A DNA stretch of 64,000 bases from Mercenaria mercenaria (taxonomy: Eukaryota > Mollusca > Bivalvia > Venerida > Veneridae), in contig NC_069368.1 in NCBI RefSeq assembly GCF_021730395.1, forward strand, positions 16,758,001-16,822,000. Reading direction: 5' to 3'. How positions within the stretch are numbered: position 1 is the first letter of the stretch; each line of letters starts with the position of its first letter. The notes below the pieces were generated by a model that saw nothing but the letters and a program-made list of their open reading frames with translations, made no database searches and was not told the DNA's origin. Below, one piece after another: positions 23,337 to 35,107 of this stretch. Position numbers and translations under genes: made by a program.

Positions 23337-26300
23337 TAAGTCCTCACAAAAATCTTTGCCAGGTAGACTGGTCAAAATACATCTCAAAATTGGATGTAGC
23401 ATGCATATTGTACTACAGAAAAGTGGTCTCGATTTTTCCCTATGACTAGTAATGAAAAAGTTACAATATAAGCTATTTATAGTAACAACAAAGTGAAGTA
23501 ATTCGAAAGAAGGGAACTGCGCATGACACTTCGTCTCATGATGGTGTATAATTGTGTCAAGTTACATCAAAATCTCTCCATGCATGAAGAAGAAATGCTT
23601 CGGACAAAGTCATTCTTGTATCTGACCTTTGGCCTCTAAGTGTGACCTTGACCTTAGACCTAGGGACCTGGTTCTTGTGCATGACACTACGTCTCGTGGT
23701 GGTGAACATTTGTGCCAAGTTATATCAAAATCCCTCTATGCATGAAGAAGACATGCTCCGGACAAGGTTTTCATTCTTGTATCCTTTGACCTCTAAGTGT
23801 GACCTTGACCTTAGACCTAGAGACCTGGTTCTTGCGCTTGACACTCCGCCTCATGGTGGTGAACATTTGTGCCAAGTTATATCAAAATTCCTCTATGCAT
23901 GAAGAAGAAATGCTCCGGACAAAGTTTTCATTCTTGTATCCTTTGACCTCTAAGTGTGACCTTGACCTTAGACCTAGGGACCTGGTTCTTGCGCATGACA
24001 CTCCTTCTCATGATGATGAACAATTGTGCCAACTTTCATCAAAATCCCTCTATGCATGAAGAAGATATGCTCTGGACAAAGTCATTCTTGAATTTAACCT
24101 TTGACCTCTAAGTGTGACCTTGACCTTAGACCTAGGGACCTGGTTCTTGCGCATGACACTCCGTCTCATGATGGTGAACAACTGTGCCAAGTTTCATCAA
24201 AATCCCTTCATGCATGTAGAAGATATGCTCCGGACAAGGTCTGTGGACCCCGCCCGCCAGGGGCGTTCCCATAATATGTCCCGTTTTTCAAACGGGCGTA
24301 TAAAAAGTAAATTGTTCTAAACTGTATGTAATAAACTGGACTGTTGGAATATATGTCAGCTACATACCATATATTTTGTAATTATGCAGTCTTAGGTGAA
24401 TGTTTTTGAAAATATTTGTTGCAAGCTGTTCAACCAAAATTACTGAGGCACCTCTTTTGAATACCAGTACTGGTCTACAAATTTGGCAATTCTAAGTAAG
24501 TGTGTGTTTTTCTACACAGAGTTAACCCTGCCTGAGCAGTCACCTGTATTAAGCAGCCACCTGCCTTCAGCAGCCAGTTAGCTAACTTCTCAAACTGACT
24601 TTTTGTTCTAATTTCAATTTGTCGTAAGAAAAACCTGCCTCAAAGCAGCAATAGTGTGTCACTCCCTGGGGTGTCAGTTTAATACAGGTGTGACAGTATC
24701 TTCAGTAAGTTTCTAACATAAGAATCTTTCACGGGTTAAAGGTGCGTATGGCAATATCTTGCTCAAGGGTAACTGTTAAAGAGGTAACAAGGCTCTGCCG
24801 AGTTACCCCGAAACAGGTACCCAAGAGCAATATATTTCCATACGCATCTTCAACTTGTGGTAGATTCTTTTTCTTGCATACCATATTCTTCAATTGGTAG
24901 AAGAAATAAAACAAGAGATCACAGAGTGATCTTGGCGCCCACCAATGTGCCATTTTTGAGTGTTCCAAATTTCAAGACTTAATGACTAGCTCAAGGTCAA
25001 ATTTCATTTCCGTACACAACACTGTGCATGTGGTCCAAATTCGAAAGATGTAGCTTGAGAAATGTGAAAGTAGGTCACTAGATCAATTTCAAGGATAAAG
25101 TTCTTTGTACACAAAATTATGCATGTGCATCAAGTTTGAAGGCTGTAGTTTGAGAAATTTGAAAGTAGGTCACTAGGTCAATCTTAAGGTCAAAGTTTAT
25201 TTCGGTACACAAAACTATGCAAGTTGTCCAAATTTGAAGCCTGTAGCTTGAGAAATGTGAAAGTAGGTCACTAGGTCAATGTCAAGGTCAAAGTTTGTTT
25301 TGGTACACAATCCTATGCATGTGGTCTAAATTTGAAGCCTGTAGCTACAGAAATGTGAAAGTAGGTCACTAGGTCAATCTTAAGGTCAAAGTTCATTTCG
25401 GTACACAAAACTATGCATGTGGTCCAAATTTGAAGGCTGTAGCTTGAGAAATGTGAAAGTAGGTCACTAGATCAAAATCAAGGTCAAATTTTATTTCGAA
25501 ATACAGAACTATGCATGTGGTCCAAATTTGAAGCCAGTACCTTCAAAAATGTGAAAGTAGGTCACTAGGTCAATGTAAAGGTCAAAGTTTGTTTCGGTAC
25601 ACAAAACCATGCATGTGGTCCAAATTTGAAGGCTGTAGCTTGAGAAATGTGAAAGTAGGTCACTAGGTCAAAATCAAGGTCAAATTGTATTTCGGAATAC
25701 AGAACTATGCATGTGGTCCAAATTTGAAGCCTGTACCTTCAAAACTGTGAAAGTAGGTCACTAGGTCAATGTAAAGGTCAAAGTTTGTTTCGGTACATAA
25801 AACCATGCATGTGGTCCAAATTTGAAGGCTGTAGCTTGAGAAATGTGAAAGTAGGTCACTGGGTCAAAATCAAGGTCAAATTTCATTTCGGAACACGAAA
25901 CTATGCATGTGGTCCAAATTTGAAGCCTGTACCTTCAAAAATGTGAAAGTAGGTCACTAAGTCAATGTCAAGGTCAAAGTTTTTTTCAGTGCACAAAACT
26001 ATGCATGTGGTCCAAATTTGAAGGTTGTAGCTACAGAAATGTGAAAGTAGGTCACTAGGTCAAAATCAAGGTCAACTCATGTCAAGGTTCATCTTGCCAC
26101 TCAAAACCATACATGTGGTCCAAATTTGAATGTTGTAGGTTATTGACAAGAAGTTTTTAAAAGCTTTTCCCTATATATGTCTATATGAACCATGTGACCC
26201 CCAGGGCGGGGCCATATTTGACCCTAGGGGGATAATTTTAACAAACTTGGTAGAGAACCACTAGATGGTGCTACATTACAAATATCAAAGCCCTAGGCTT

Positions 26301-29300
26301 TGTGGTTTGGACAAGAAGATTTTCAAAGTTTTTCTCTATATAAGTCTATGTAAACCATGTGACCCCCGGGGCGGGGCCATATTTGACCCTAGGGGGATAA
26401 TTTGAACAAACTTAGTAGACGACCACTAGATGATGTCACATAAAAAATATCAAAGCCCTAGGCCCTGTGGTTTTGGACAAGAGGTTTTTCAAAGATTTTC
26501 CCTATATAAGTCTATATAAACCATGTGACCCCCGGGGCGGGGCCATATTAGACCCATGGGAAATAATTTGAATCTTCTTGGTAGAGGACCACTAGATGAT
26601 GCTTCATACCAAATATCAAAGCCCTAGGCTCTGTGGTTTTGGACAAGAAGATTTTTAAAGTTTTTCCCTATATAAATCTATGTAAATTATAGAAATAAAC
26701 AAAGGGCCATAACTTACTAAATAATTGTTGAACCAGTCTGATTTTCAGGGGGACACAACTAGGGTACCAATACATTATTCTGACAAAGTTTGGTCAAAAT
26801 CCCCCTGGTAGTTTCTGAGGAGATGCGATAACGAGAACTTGTTAACGGACGGACGGACGAAGGACGCCGGACCACGGACGCAGAGTGATTTGAATAGCCC
26901 ACCATCTGATGATGGTGGGCTAATAAAACATATGCTTTTCTTTTAAGCGCTATTTCTTTATAGTAGCGTATGAATTTATGCATTAATTAATAAATTTCAA
27001 CAGTTATCTTACACCCTGGCGAGTTTTTCAAGCACAGGTAGAAACACAGGAAAATCCTGTCTGGTATGCAAGTAAAGTTTATATATAACAGTAATAATTC
27101 TATATATTATATACCTAAATAAATTTTGTAAAAAATCGGCTTGTATTTTACAATTAAATATGAACACACAGACAAAAATTCCGTATTGTACCTTTTAATT
27201 CCGTATTGTACCTTCCGTATTGTATGCTGCCGGACTATTTTCATTAATATGCATGACACGACACATTTCTATAAATAGCGCACATAAAAACTTCACTAAG
27301 TTCCAATTAATATCGATAAACATTGAAGATTTCGTTCAAGAACAAAACAAGAATCAAAATGGTAAAGGTATATAATAAAAGGGTCATTATAACAGTAGCT
27401 GGATCTGGGACTTTGTATTTGGCTCTCGTGGATTTTGCAAGGTCTAGCAAAATCCACTCGAGCAGAATACTGCATCCCAGATCCAGCTACTGTTACAATA
27501 ACCCTATTATATTAAACTAAGACTTACATGTTTTTCACTGACTTTTGCTCCCAAGACATCTCTATAGAGTGCTGCTGTTTTCTCAATGTCTGGAGTAGCA
27601 ATGGCAATATGGTTTATTTTTCCAATTTTCCATTTCTATACAAACAAATACAATATTGTTATTACTAGCTCCTAGTCTATGTATTTGTTTTTTACATTCT
27701 TATGATTCAATGAAGTGAACTGAGCCAGTCTATATCTAATGATAATTTCAACATCAATCCTCTAAGAAAATCTTGATCTAGAATAGCTGGATTTGACTCC
27801 TCAAAATTGAATTAAACAAAAAAAGGAAAAAAATTACCTAGAGCGCTCAATCTGTTATCAGAATTTGAAATTACTTCTTTCAGTTTTATATAATATTACT
27901 TGTTTAAGTAGTTCCCCAGATAATTTGTAGTTGAATAAACAACATAAACAAATTCTCGTCTTTAGAAATGAAAAGTGGAAGAGCTTTCAAATGTGTAGAG
28001 ATGAAATTTTGAGCAAAACAACCTATTTCAAGTAACAAAGTGAAACTATACTGTGTATTCTAAGCCTTCACAATTATGGAAAGCAAAATAGTACCAGCAA
28101 AAGTAAACACTTTTAACTTCAACACTTTGTACAGTCTGATCATTTTTAAATATGAAATTGACATATTTTACCTGTAATGTAGCCGCAGAGGTATGGACTG
28201 CTGAACAATTTCTCTGTAATGAAAAAATAAAATCATCACAATTTTTTCATAATGCTGTAACAGACTATCATATCTACCTTCCTCGGTCAAACATTTGTTC
28301 ATATCCATACTGAGCACTGACACGCATTCATGATATTTTTGATTAAGAGTGCCAGAATGTTACAATATATGCTTGTCATAGCAAATTTCTTCTTTATTTA
28401 TAACACTGAAATGTACATGGGTTTTTCAGTCAAGACAAAATGTTCTTTATAATATTCAGAAAGCAGTACAATAAAAATTTAGATATACGAATATAACAAA
28501 ATTCTAAACAATCCAATTTAAATTTGTGCACATGTGCATCTCAACAAAAGTTCACCAGTTTATGATTGACCTTCAACTTGAATTTTCATATAACTATAGT
28601 TCCACACTGTGACAGAGAAAAGACTTAGTCTTTACATCTAAATGATTTGTATTATAGACACACATGCATGAATATTTTGTAGTTTACAGTATATTGTTCA
28701 TATGTTTAAATATTTTCATATCTCGGGCATAAAATAATTTATTAATAAGATTTTTATTTGTACTTTAGAGAAAGCAGAAATTAATTCCCTAGCTAATGTG
28801 ATATGAATAAACATATTAATTCTTTCAATATATTCCATATCTAAATTTACATATACTAACGGCCTAGACTTTAATTGTTAAAACACAAATTTATAAAAAA
28901 AATTATGAATGGAAAGCTTATAAACATGATAAAACAAGCAATAATTTTATTCATAAATTAATTTTGACCACTATTTCGAAATAAAATGGATTATACCGTA
29001 ATTATGAACGCTTTAAACTACAGTTTTCCTAAAAGTTTCGAATTGTCAACATCACACTGCCGCTATTGAAATTAAATGCCATTTAAAACAGTTATTCATC
29101 AATAAATATTTGAAAACTACAATATGAAAATTGTTAGCATGGTTAGTTTAATTTAGAAAATCCAGTGAAAAAGTTGTTAAAAATGCCGATCCAATAAAAA
29201 CATTGTTTTGCAACAGATTTCAATGAGTGAAGTCACGGTGATCTTGCAATTACTGATTTCGGCAAACTTTTGTTTTATCGGCTGAATAATGCTGTGATTC

Positions 29301-30611
29301 ATTCAAGACAATTAAAAGTAAATCTTTAGCAGGCTGGTAACATTGCCCTATCGGGCTTACGACACAAAAAGTAATATTTCTTGACAAATAATGAAGATAT
29401 TTCTTTCAATCTTGGTCCATTTATTAAGCATTACATATAATGCTTATCAAGATAGAAATAACTTTGTTGTCTTCAGTTTAGTTAGAATTACTTCGCTTTT
29501 TCAGATTTTTATGATGCATAATTTTTGAAGTCCAAAAAAATGTGTTTTAATGCAATGTTTAAAACAGAAAAGGGTTCAATGGCTTTCTATTGCTCCAAAC
29601 TTGTGCGCCAATACCTTTATTCTATATATTTAGGGTAAATACTTCGTTTCTAGTGCAGATGTATGAGCAATTTTTTTAGAACTAACATTTCTCTATAATG
29701 TTGTAAGTGAAAGCAGAGTAAAATGTATACATTCATGTACTAGCGCAATAATTTAGAGCATTAGAAAGCCATTTAACCATTTTTTGTTTTAAACTTAGCA
29801 TTAGAACATTGTTGTTTGGACTTCAAAGATTATGCGTCATAAAAATCTGAAAAGGGGAAATAATTCTACCAAAACTGAAGGCAACCAAGTTATTTTTATT
29901 CTAATTTGTATCATTTGTTATGCTTAATAAATGGACCAAGTCTGAAAGAAATATCTTCATTATTTTTCAAGAAATATTACTTTTTGTGTCATAAGCCCGA
30001 TCGGGCAATGTTACCAGCCTGTTTAGTATTCACACAAAATTTTGTTTGCATATAAGTATCGTTATCTTCAGTAAATAACATGTATCATTACTTATTCATC
30101 AGAAAATCTATTACTAGACAGCTAGAAAATTCTATGAGGATTTGCTAGCTGTCCGGTAACCAGACATCTAGAATGCAGGCTAGTCGTCCGGTTACCAGAC
30201 GGCTAGACACTTCCTTAATGGATATGTCTGTAGGATTAATAAGATATGAATAATTATGTAAACATTTTGCATTCTTAAATATTTTTATTAACATACTGTT
30301 ATACATATTAAACTGTCACCAGCTTGTTTTTTTTTGTTTTTTTTTTTTTTTTTTCAGGCCAATAATGAATGCAAGACACTTCGACCCAATTCAAAGTGTC
30401 TTGCATTCCATGCATACAGCATAATATTAAGTTCAAACAGTTCATATCATCTTTCAGGTCTTACCACTAAATGCGTACACATGCTAGAAAGTCGTGTCAC
30501 TTTGTTTAAAGCCATTGTTACATTTAACTTACAAAAATTTAACCTTGTTTTGGTACTTTTCAACTTGACCTTCACCTTGCCACAGCTGAGCGCTCCGCGT
30601 ACCGGAACCAT
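19854..30611 (-). CDS. MCEE: Methylmalonyl-CoA epimerase, mitochondrial
   Basis: Exons in gene order are 30576-30611, 28172-28213, 27528-27635, 22736-22795, 22285-22371 and 19854-20006, all phase 0 with GT-AG introns, giving 161 residues (human MCEE 176). The enzyme interconverts the 2R and 2S forms of methylmalonyl-CoA in the mitochondrial matrix, between propionyl-CoA carboxylase and methylmalonyl-CoA mutase. It has the glyoxalase/VOC fold: INHIAIATPDIEK at 33-45, DHGVYTVFVELGDTKIE at 66-82, NKSGGMHHICLEVDNI at 100-115, IGAHGKP and FLHPKDCNGTLVELE at the end. Expected metal ligands are present: H35, a His of M-H-H (106 or 107) and E157. Exon 1 (MVPVRGALSCGK, then RNCSAVHTS) is chosen because it gives a short basic presequence in the right phase; it is the least certain exon. 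The gene spans over 10 kb because its introns hold several transposons. Confidence 0.93.
20041..20263 (+). mobile_element. MITE family M1 (copy c), in an MCEE intron
   Basis: Ends TAATCCTTACTCTGCTAAAT and CAGCATGGTAAGGGTTAA are inverted repeats. The interior has TTTGGACAGTACCATTAACTG and GCAGGCTGATCATGATC. It closely matches the copy at 41484-41697. Confidence 0.8.
20465..20904 (+). mobile_element. 440-bp TTAA-flanked element, left twin
   Basis: Flanked by TTAA at 20461-20464 and 20905-20908. The element's own ends AGTGGAATTATATGC and GCGCATAATGCCACT are inverted repeats. It reads as a piggyBac-type non-autonomous element. The frame at 20277-20549 runs from flanking intron into it and is not a gene. 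Confidence 0.85.
21284..21723 (-). mobile_element. 440-bp TTAA-flanked element, right twin (inverted)
   Basis: Exactly the same length as the copy at 20465-20904 and its reverse complement, with about one difference seen on reading (ATATGC versus ATACGC). Flanked by TTAA at 21280-21283 and 21724-21727. The 375-bp spacer between the twins is not palindromic. Confidence 0.85.
21944..22206 (-). repeat. tRNA-derived SINE, reversed copy
   Basis: On the minus strand it runs from a head with GAGCTCAATACTAAGG-like sequence to a tail TTGGGCTAAACCCAAAAC. It is the same family as 11421-11704 but more diverged. It lies in the MCEE intron, about 80 bp from exon 22285-22371. Confidence 0.7.
23000..24305. 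mobile_element. Pearl-like element A
   Basis: Starts AACAAGAGTGCAAGAATG. The subterminal inverted repeat is ATACGCCCGT at 23025-23034 and ACGGGCGTAT at 24292-24301; the right copy overlaps a hairpin CCCGTTT-ttc-AAACGGG. The core has units of 157 bp, with GTGACCTTGACCTTAGACC recurring at 23642, 23799, 23957 and 24114. A poly-A tract (about 23297-23333) lies in the left part. Frames that repeat CDLDLRPRDLVL in this array are repeat artefacts. Confidence 0.8.
24910..26925. mobile_element. Pearl-like element B with two tandem cores
   Basis: Starts AACAAGAGATCACAGAGTGATC (hairpin GATCA/TGATC). The subterminal inverted repeat is GCCCACCA at 24937-24944 and TGGTGGGC at 26913-26920; the right copy closes a perfect 10-bp hairpin, GCCCACCATC paired with GATGGTGGGC. 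Core 1 (25060-26090) is about eleven units of about 98 bp, each with GTGAAAGTAGGTCACTAGG and AAGGTCAAAGTTT. Core 2 (26160-26690) has about three units of about 165 bp with GACCCCCGGGGCGGGGCC. A GGACGGACGGACGAAGGACG stretch precedes the 3' hairpin. It lies in an MCEE intron. Confidence 0.85.
27372..27513. repeat. 142-bp palindromic hairpin beside MCEE exon 3
   Basis: ATAACAGTAGCTGGATCTGG on the left answers CCAGATCCAGCTACTGTTA on the right, and GTGGATTTTGC answers GCAAAATCCAC near the centre, so most of the stretch folds on itself. It ends 15 bp from the splice donor of MCEE exon 27528-27635. Confidence 0.75.
28349..28395 (+). repeat. Fragment of pearl-like element A left end
   Basis: TAAGAGTGCCAGAATGTTAC followed by AGCAAATTTCT matches the start of the element at 23000 with several differences. 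No further part of the element follows. Confidence 0.5.
29325..30025. mobile_element. 700-bp foldback element
   Basis: Left arm starts TTTAGCAGGCTGGTAACATT and right arm ends AATGTTACCAGCCTGTTTAG. Complementarity continues inward for about 300 bp (TTATTAAGCATTACATATAA against ATTTGTTATGCTTAATAAAT; AGAAAAGGGTTCAATGGC against GCCATTTAACCATTTTTTG) at lower identity. The arms take up nearly the whole element. It lies in the first MCEE intron. Confidence 0.75.
30368..30408. repeat. Small perfect hairpin near MCEE exon 1
   Basis: GAATGCAAGACACTT at 30368-30382 is the exact reverse complement of AAGTGTCTTGCATTC at 30394-30408, with an 11-nt loop. It sits beside a long T tract (30329-30354), about 170 bp inside the proposed first MCEE intron. 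Confidence 0.7.
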
Positions 30612-30779
30612 ACCGTACGATTCCTAAACCCCGTACAACACCGTACCCACCCCTTACATCCATAGTGAAATGGTTATATTCACTGGTTTAGGAGAATTTT
30701 CAAAAGTGGCAAGTAGGACCGACTAGTCTGGCCTACTGACATTTTCCCCAGAAGAATTTTGGACAACCAAGTGAAACAA

Positions 30780-33700
30780 AGAAACAAAAAATCGCGTTCT
30801 ATTGTCAAGAGACTCCACCATAAAATCCTTACCAGTGCACCTCAATAGATGCGGAGATAGTATGTCTGAGATTGACTATTTTCTGTCTACACAGAGTAGC
30901 AATTTTAAAGTCGCCCGAAGCAGATTTTAGACATTGATGCAAATGTGTCTGATCATCTCCCTATTCTGACTACGTTTGGTATGGGGATTGGTGGCAAGGT
31001 GAAGAATTTCTACATCTACATCTACATGATACTTCCAACAATCATTAACGATTATGACTGGAAGGCGCTTGTCTGGGCAGTGTTAAAAATGAGAAAACTC
31101 ATTAGGTGCAAAGAATAAAAATTACTACAGGTGCTAAGTTAAAAAATATAGTGAAGGAAGTTACTGCAGATGTACAGTGGCCAGCCGCTCAGCAAATATG
31201 TTGAGGCTGGGGCTGGACTGTACATATTGGGGAAGGCCATTCCATAGTCTGATTGTACGGGGGAAGAAGGAATTCATGTGGTATTGAGTACGGGACTGTG
31301 GAATTAGGTAGTTCAGATTTCTGGTCGGAGTTAGATGGTTATGGTCGACGCATACATGATTTGTTCGGATTTTGTAAAAATAGATGAGAGAAGATTGTAT
31401 GCGCCGTTGTTCTAAAGTTTGCCAGTTTAGGGTGTTAATCATCTGGGTTACACTGCTTGTATAGTTATAGTCGTTAAAGATAAACCGTGCAGCTGATCTT
31501 TGCACTTTTTCGACTTTGTATGAGAGGGACTTTTGCCAGGGGTGCCAGATGGATGAGCAATACTCGAGTTGTGGACGGACATAGGTGTTATAGGCTTTCT
31601 CTTTGACCTTTTTGTTTGTTGTCTGAACATTTCTTTTGATGAATTTAAGAGAGTTGTTTGCTTTAGAGGAAATAGTATTAATATGTTCAGACCAGTTTAA
31701 GTCTTTAGTTAGTGTAACACCTAAGTATTTAGTGGTATCGGTAGATTTCAGTTCCTTGTCATGCAGGGTGTAAGGAAACATGACAGGGTTTCGTTTGCGA
31801 GTAATTCTCAGCACCTCACACTTGTCTGGATTGAATTCCATTGACCAGTCCTGTTCCCACTTTTCAAGGGCGTACAAATCTTTTTGTAGTGTTTGGGCAT
31901 CAGATGAGGACTTGACTGTAAGGTATACTATGGTATCATCTGCAAACAGTCTTGCCTTACTTCTAATAGAATCTGGTAGGTCATTAATGTAAGCCAGAAA
32001 GAGACAGGGCCCTAGGACGGATCCCTGAGGGACACCGGACAGGACAGGCAGGGTGTCAGAAGTGCAGCCGTCTACAACTACTCTTTGGGTTCGACCCTTC
32101 AGAAATGACTTTATCCACTGTGATACCAGAGGGTGGACACCCAGCTCATTAAGTTTAAATATCAATTTATTGTGATCAACCTTGTCGAATGCTTTACGTT
32201 AGAACAGACTCAGTCACTCCAAGTCGCGTTAACTGGGATAAAGTTGATAAAGAGCAATATTCTGCAATTGTTCAAGATACTTTGAAATGTAATATTTCTA
32301 AAAATAACTCAGTAACCGAAACAATTATGTCTATTTGTGATGTTATGAAGAATGCGGGAGAAAAATCTTGTAAGAAAAAGAAGAAAAAGTTTAAATCTAG
32401 ACCAAAACCTAAATTGTCTGTTTGGAATGCTGATATTTCACTCTCGATGGGAAGACTTCGCTTAGCTAATAAGAAATGGAGGCAATCCGGTAGTGTTCAT
32501 AGTATACATGACCCTTTTTTTCAACATAGAAAAGACTGTAAGAAAGAGTTTAGGCGGCTGTGTAGAGTTCATGCTGCTAGATATGCATCGGCTGAAAAAC
32601 AAAATCTTTTAAATGCTAGATCTAATGACAAGAAACTATTTTATAAACTTATAAATAAACAACGTGGAAAGTTAAAAACTATGATCGATGACTTATATGT
32701 GAATGATGAATGCTACACGGGATCAGAAAATATTCTTGAGGGTTTCAGGTATCATTTTGCAAATCTGGCTAGGGACTCTACTAATCCTGATTTTGATGAA
32801 GCCTTTCACAAGAAGGTGGAACTTGAGGTTGATGTGATCAGTGAAATGGTAAAAGATAGACACGTAAAAGCAGTATCCTATAGTGAATTTGAAAGTGCCC
32901 TAAAATCTATTCATAGAGGGAAAGCAGCTGATTGTATGGTTTAAACGTAGAACATATTTTATACGGTCCACATGAACTGCATACTGAACTCCTGAAAGTA
33001 ATAAACTGTGAGTTTGAACAAAAATGTATACCAGAATGTTTAAAACTTGGAATTTTAACTCCTGTTTTTAAAAACAAAGGGCATCCCTCAGTTGTTACTA
33101 ACTATAGGGGTATAACTGTTTTACCTACCATCTGTAAAATAATTGAATGTATCGTTAAAAAGAGAATTCAACCAGTTCTTATGGACGTGCAGAATCGTAT
33201 GCAGAGGGGCTTCACGCCAGGATCTTCACCGCTAAACGCAGCTTATATACTAGAAGAGTTCTACAGAGAAAACGCAGACAAGAAGTCCGAATCCCATGTT
33301 ATTCTATTGGATGCCAAATCTGCTTTTGATGTGGTCAATCATAAACATCTTCTCAGGAGAGTGTATCATGCCGGTATCACTGATGGACACTGGGAACTTT
33401 TGAAATCCTTACATTCGCAGTCAGCAAGTGTAGTAAAGTATGGTTACCAAGTCAGTGAACTCTTTGACGTTTTTCAAGGTGTACGTCAGGGAGGGATTCT
33501 GTCCACTGACCTATATAAAATATACATCAATCCGCTGTTGGACCAGCTTGAAAATACTGGCAAAGGGGGTAAAATAGGTACAATAACAGTCAATAACTCC
33601 ACGTGTGCTGACGATGTGTGTTTAATGAGTGATACTAGGGATGACACTCAACTACTGATCAACATAGCTGCGTCCTTTGCAAAGGAGGAAAGGTACTTAT

Positions 33701-35107
33701 TACAGCCAACTAAAACTGTTGCGTTGAAGTTAAGTGGTTCTAAACGAAAAATAAAAGACTCTCTGAGTGATCAGTGTTTCTCTATGAATGACGGTAACTT
33801 AGCAAATGTCAATTCGGCTGTGCACCTGGGTATAACTAGAACTACATCTGTACAAGAAACCGCTGAAAATAATACGATGGGTAATATTGTCAAAGCAAGA
33901 CGCGCTATGTATAGCCTTATGGGTGCGGGTCTGCATGGACACAATGGGCTGGATCATGAAACGTCAATTACTTTGTATAGGGTATATGTTCTACCCGTGT
34001 TAACCTATGGCATTGAACTTTTTACTCCTAGCCAAAAACAGATTGAAGTATTGGAACGTTTCCACAAAAAGTCGTTAAAACAGATTCTATCTCTTCCCAT
34101 GAATACCGCTGACCCAAGTGTCTATATTTTATCTGGTTTATTGCCGATGGAAGCTTTATATCATCTGAAAGTGTTGAATTTTTTCAATAATATATGCAAT
34201 CAGAAATCTGACAGTACAGAAAGGGAAATCTTTGAAAGGCAGATCATGGTGAAATCTAACAAGTCAAATTCATGGGCATGTATAATTAAACCAATTCTTA
34301 GCAAGTACGAACTGTCTGAGGTCGAAACTTATTTGAATTCACCAATGACTAAGAATCAATGGAAAAGTACTGTTAATGTCAAGGTCGTTCAGTGGTGGAA
34401 GAAAAATATCGAGTCACGAACCGTTACATACTCATCTTTAAAGTTTATGAACCCAGTGTACACTCCTGGCAAGTTCCATCCAGTGTTACGTGTTGGCTGT
34501 TCATCCGTACTAGAGGCTACACGCATTCCAGCAAGACTACGCCTTCTTACTGGTAACTACATGCTGCAGTCTAATCGCCATAAATTCAATCAGAATGAGG
34601 TTTCACCAGTGTGTCGTCTTTGTGTATCCGGTGCAGAAACTGTTGAACACTTTTTGTTATTGTGTCCGTCTTTAGAGAGTGTTAGGTTGCCTGGCATGAA
34701 TGAAATAATCAGCATTCTAGAGGAGACAAGTTATACTCATCTGTTCCAGACTTACGACCAACAAATCCAGTTATTGCTAGACTATTCTTGTGTATTGCCA
34801 GAGAAGGTATGGAGTGACGAGTTTGTCACAAGATTGGAGTTTCATATTAGAAGACTTATCTTTCACTTGCATACCATGAGATATAGACTGTATAGTAACT
34901 TGCACTAATGGCCCTCTTGGTTGACCACCTGTTATGTAATGTGTGGTTCCTAGAAAATTTCAGTGAATAGACAGTGTTTATAAGTGTATATAAACTCGTT
35001 TGTGGTGTTGGATACTTTCTTATCGTCGATAATTCAATCATTACCCGGTTTACAACTGGGTTTCGCCATTGTTGGCGGGAAGGATAGAAGATACAGATAC
35101 AGATATG
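30780..35107 (+). mobile_element. LINE (non-LTR retrotransposon), interrupted by a second LINE
   Basis: A degraded endonuclease end is visible at 30780-30970, with SEIDYFLSTQSS and then, in another frame, the family motif SDHLPI. The element resumes at about 32201 with the linker region (frame to 32943), shifts frame once near 32935-32945, and continues as a 658-residue frame 32932-34908. That frame has reverse transcriptase with LLDAKSAFDVVNHK and the active site C-A-D-D at residues 225-228 (usually F/Y-A-D-D). A C-terminal zinc knuckle uses C561, C564, H573 and C578. The 3' end is a short (GATACA)n tail near 35086-35101. The 5' end is truncated. Jockey/CR1-type by general look; exact clade not assigned. 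Confidence 0.85.
31013..32198 (-). mobile_element. 5'-truncated LINE fragment, nested in the plus-strand LINE
   Basis: On the minus strand an uninterrupted frame runs from KAFDKVDHNKLIFKLNELG (32195 downward) to a stop at 31161-31163. It has the reverse transcriptase motifs SGVPQGSVLGP and FADDTIVYL, then YLGVTLTKDLNW, YVRPQLEYCSSIWHPW and VQRSAARFIFNDY. The 3' end is marked by (TGTAGA)n at about 31013-31031. The endonuclease and the first reverse transcriptase block are missing. The 6-bp TACGTT occurs at 30971-30976 and 32195-32200 and may be the target duplication. It is a different family from the host LINE; its open frame suggests it is younger. Confidence 0.85.

Noticed and set aside
23642-24320. 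Three in-phase-looking frames repeating CDLDLRPRDLVL
   Set aside because: They are translations of the 157-bp tandem unit of pearl-like element A, and the frames overlap and restart once per unit.
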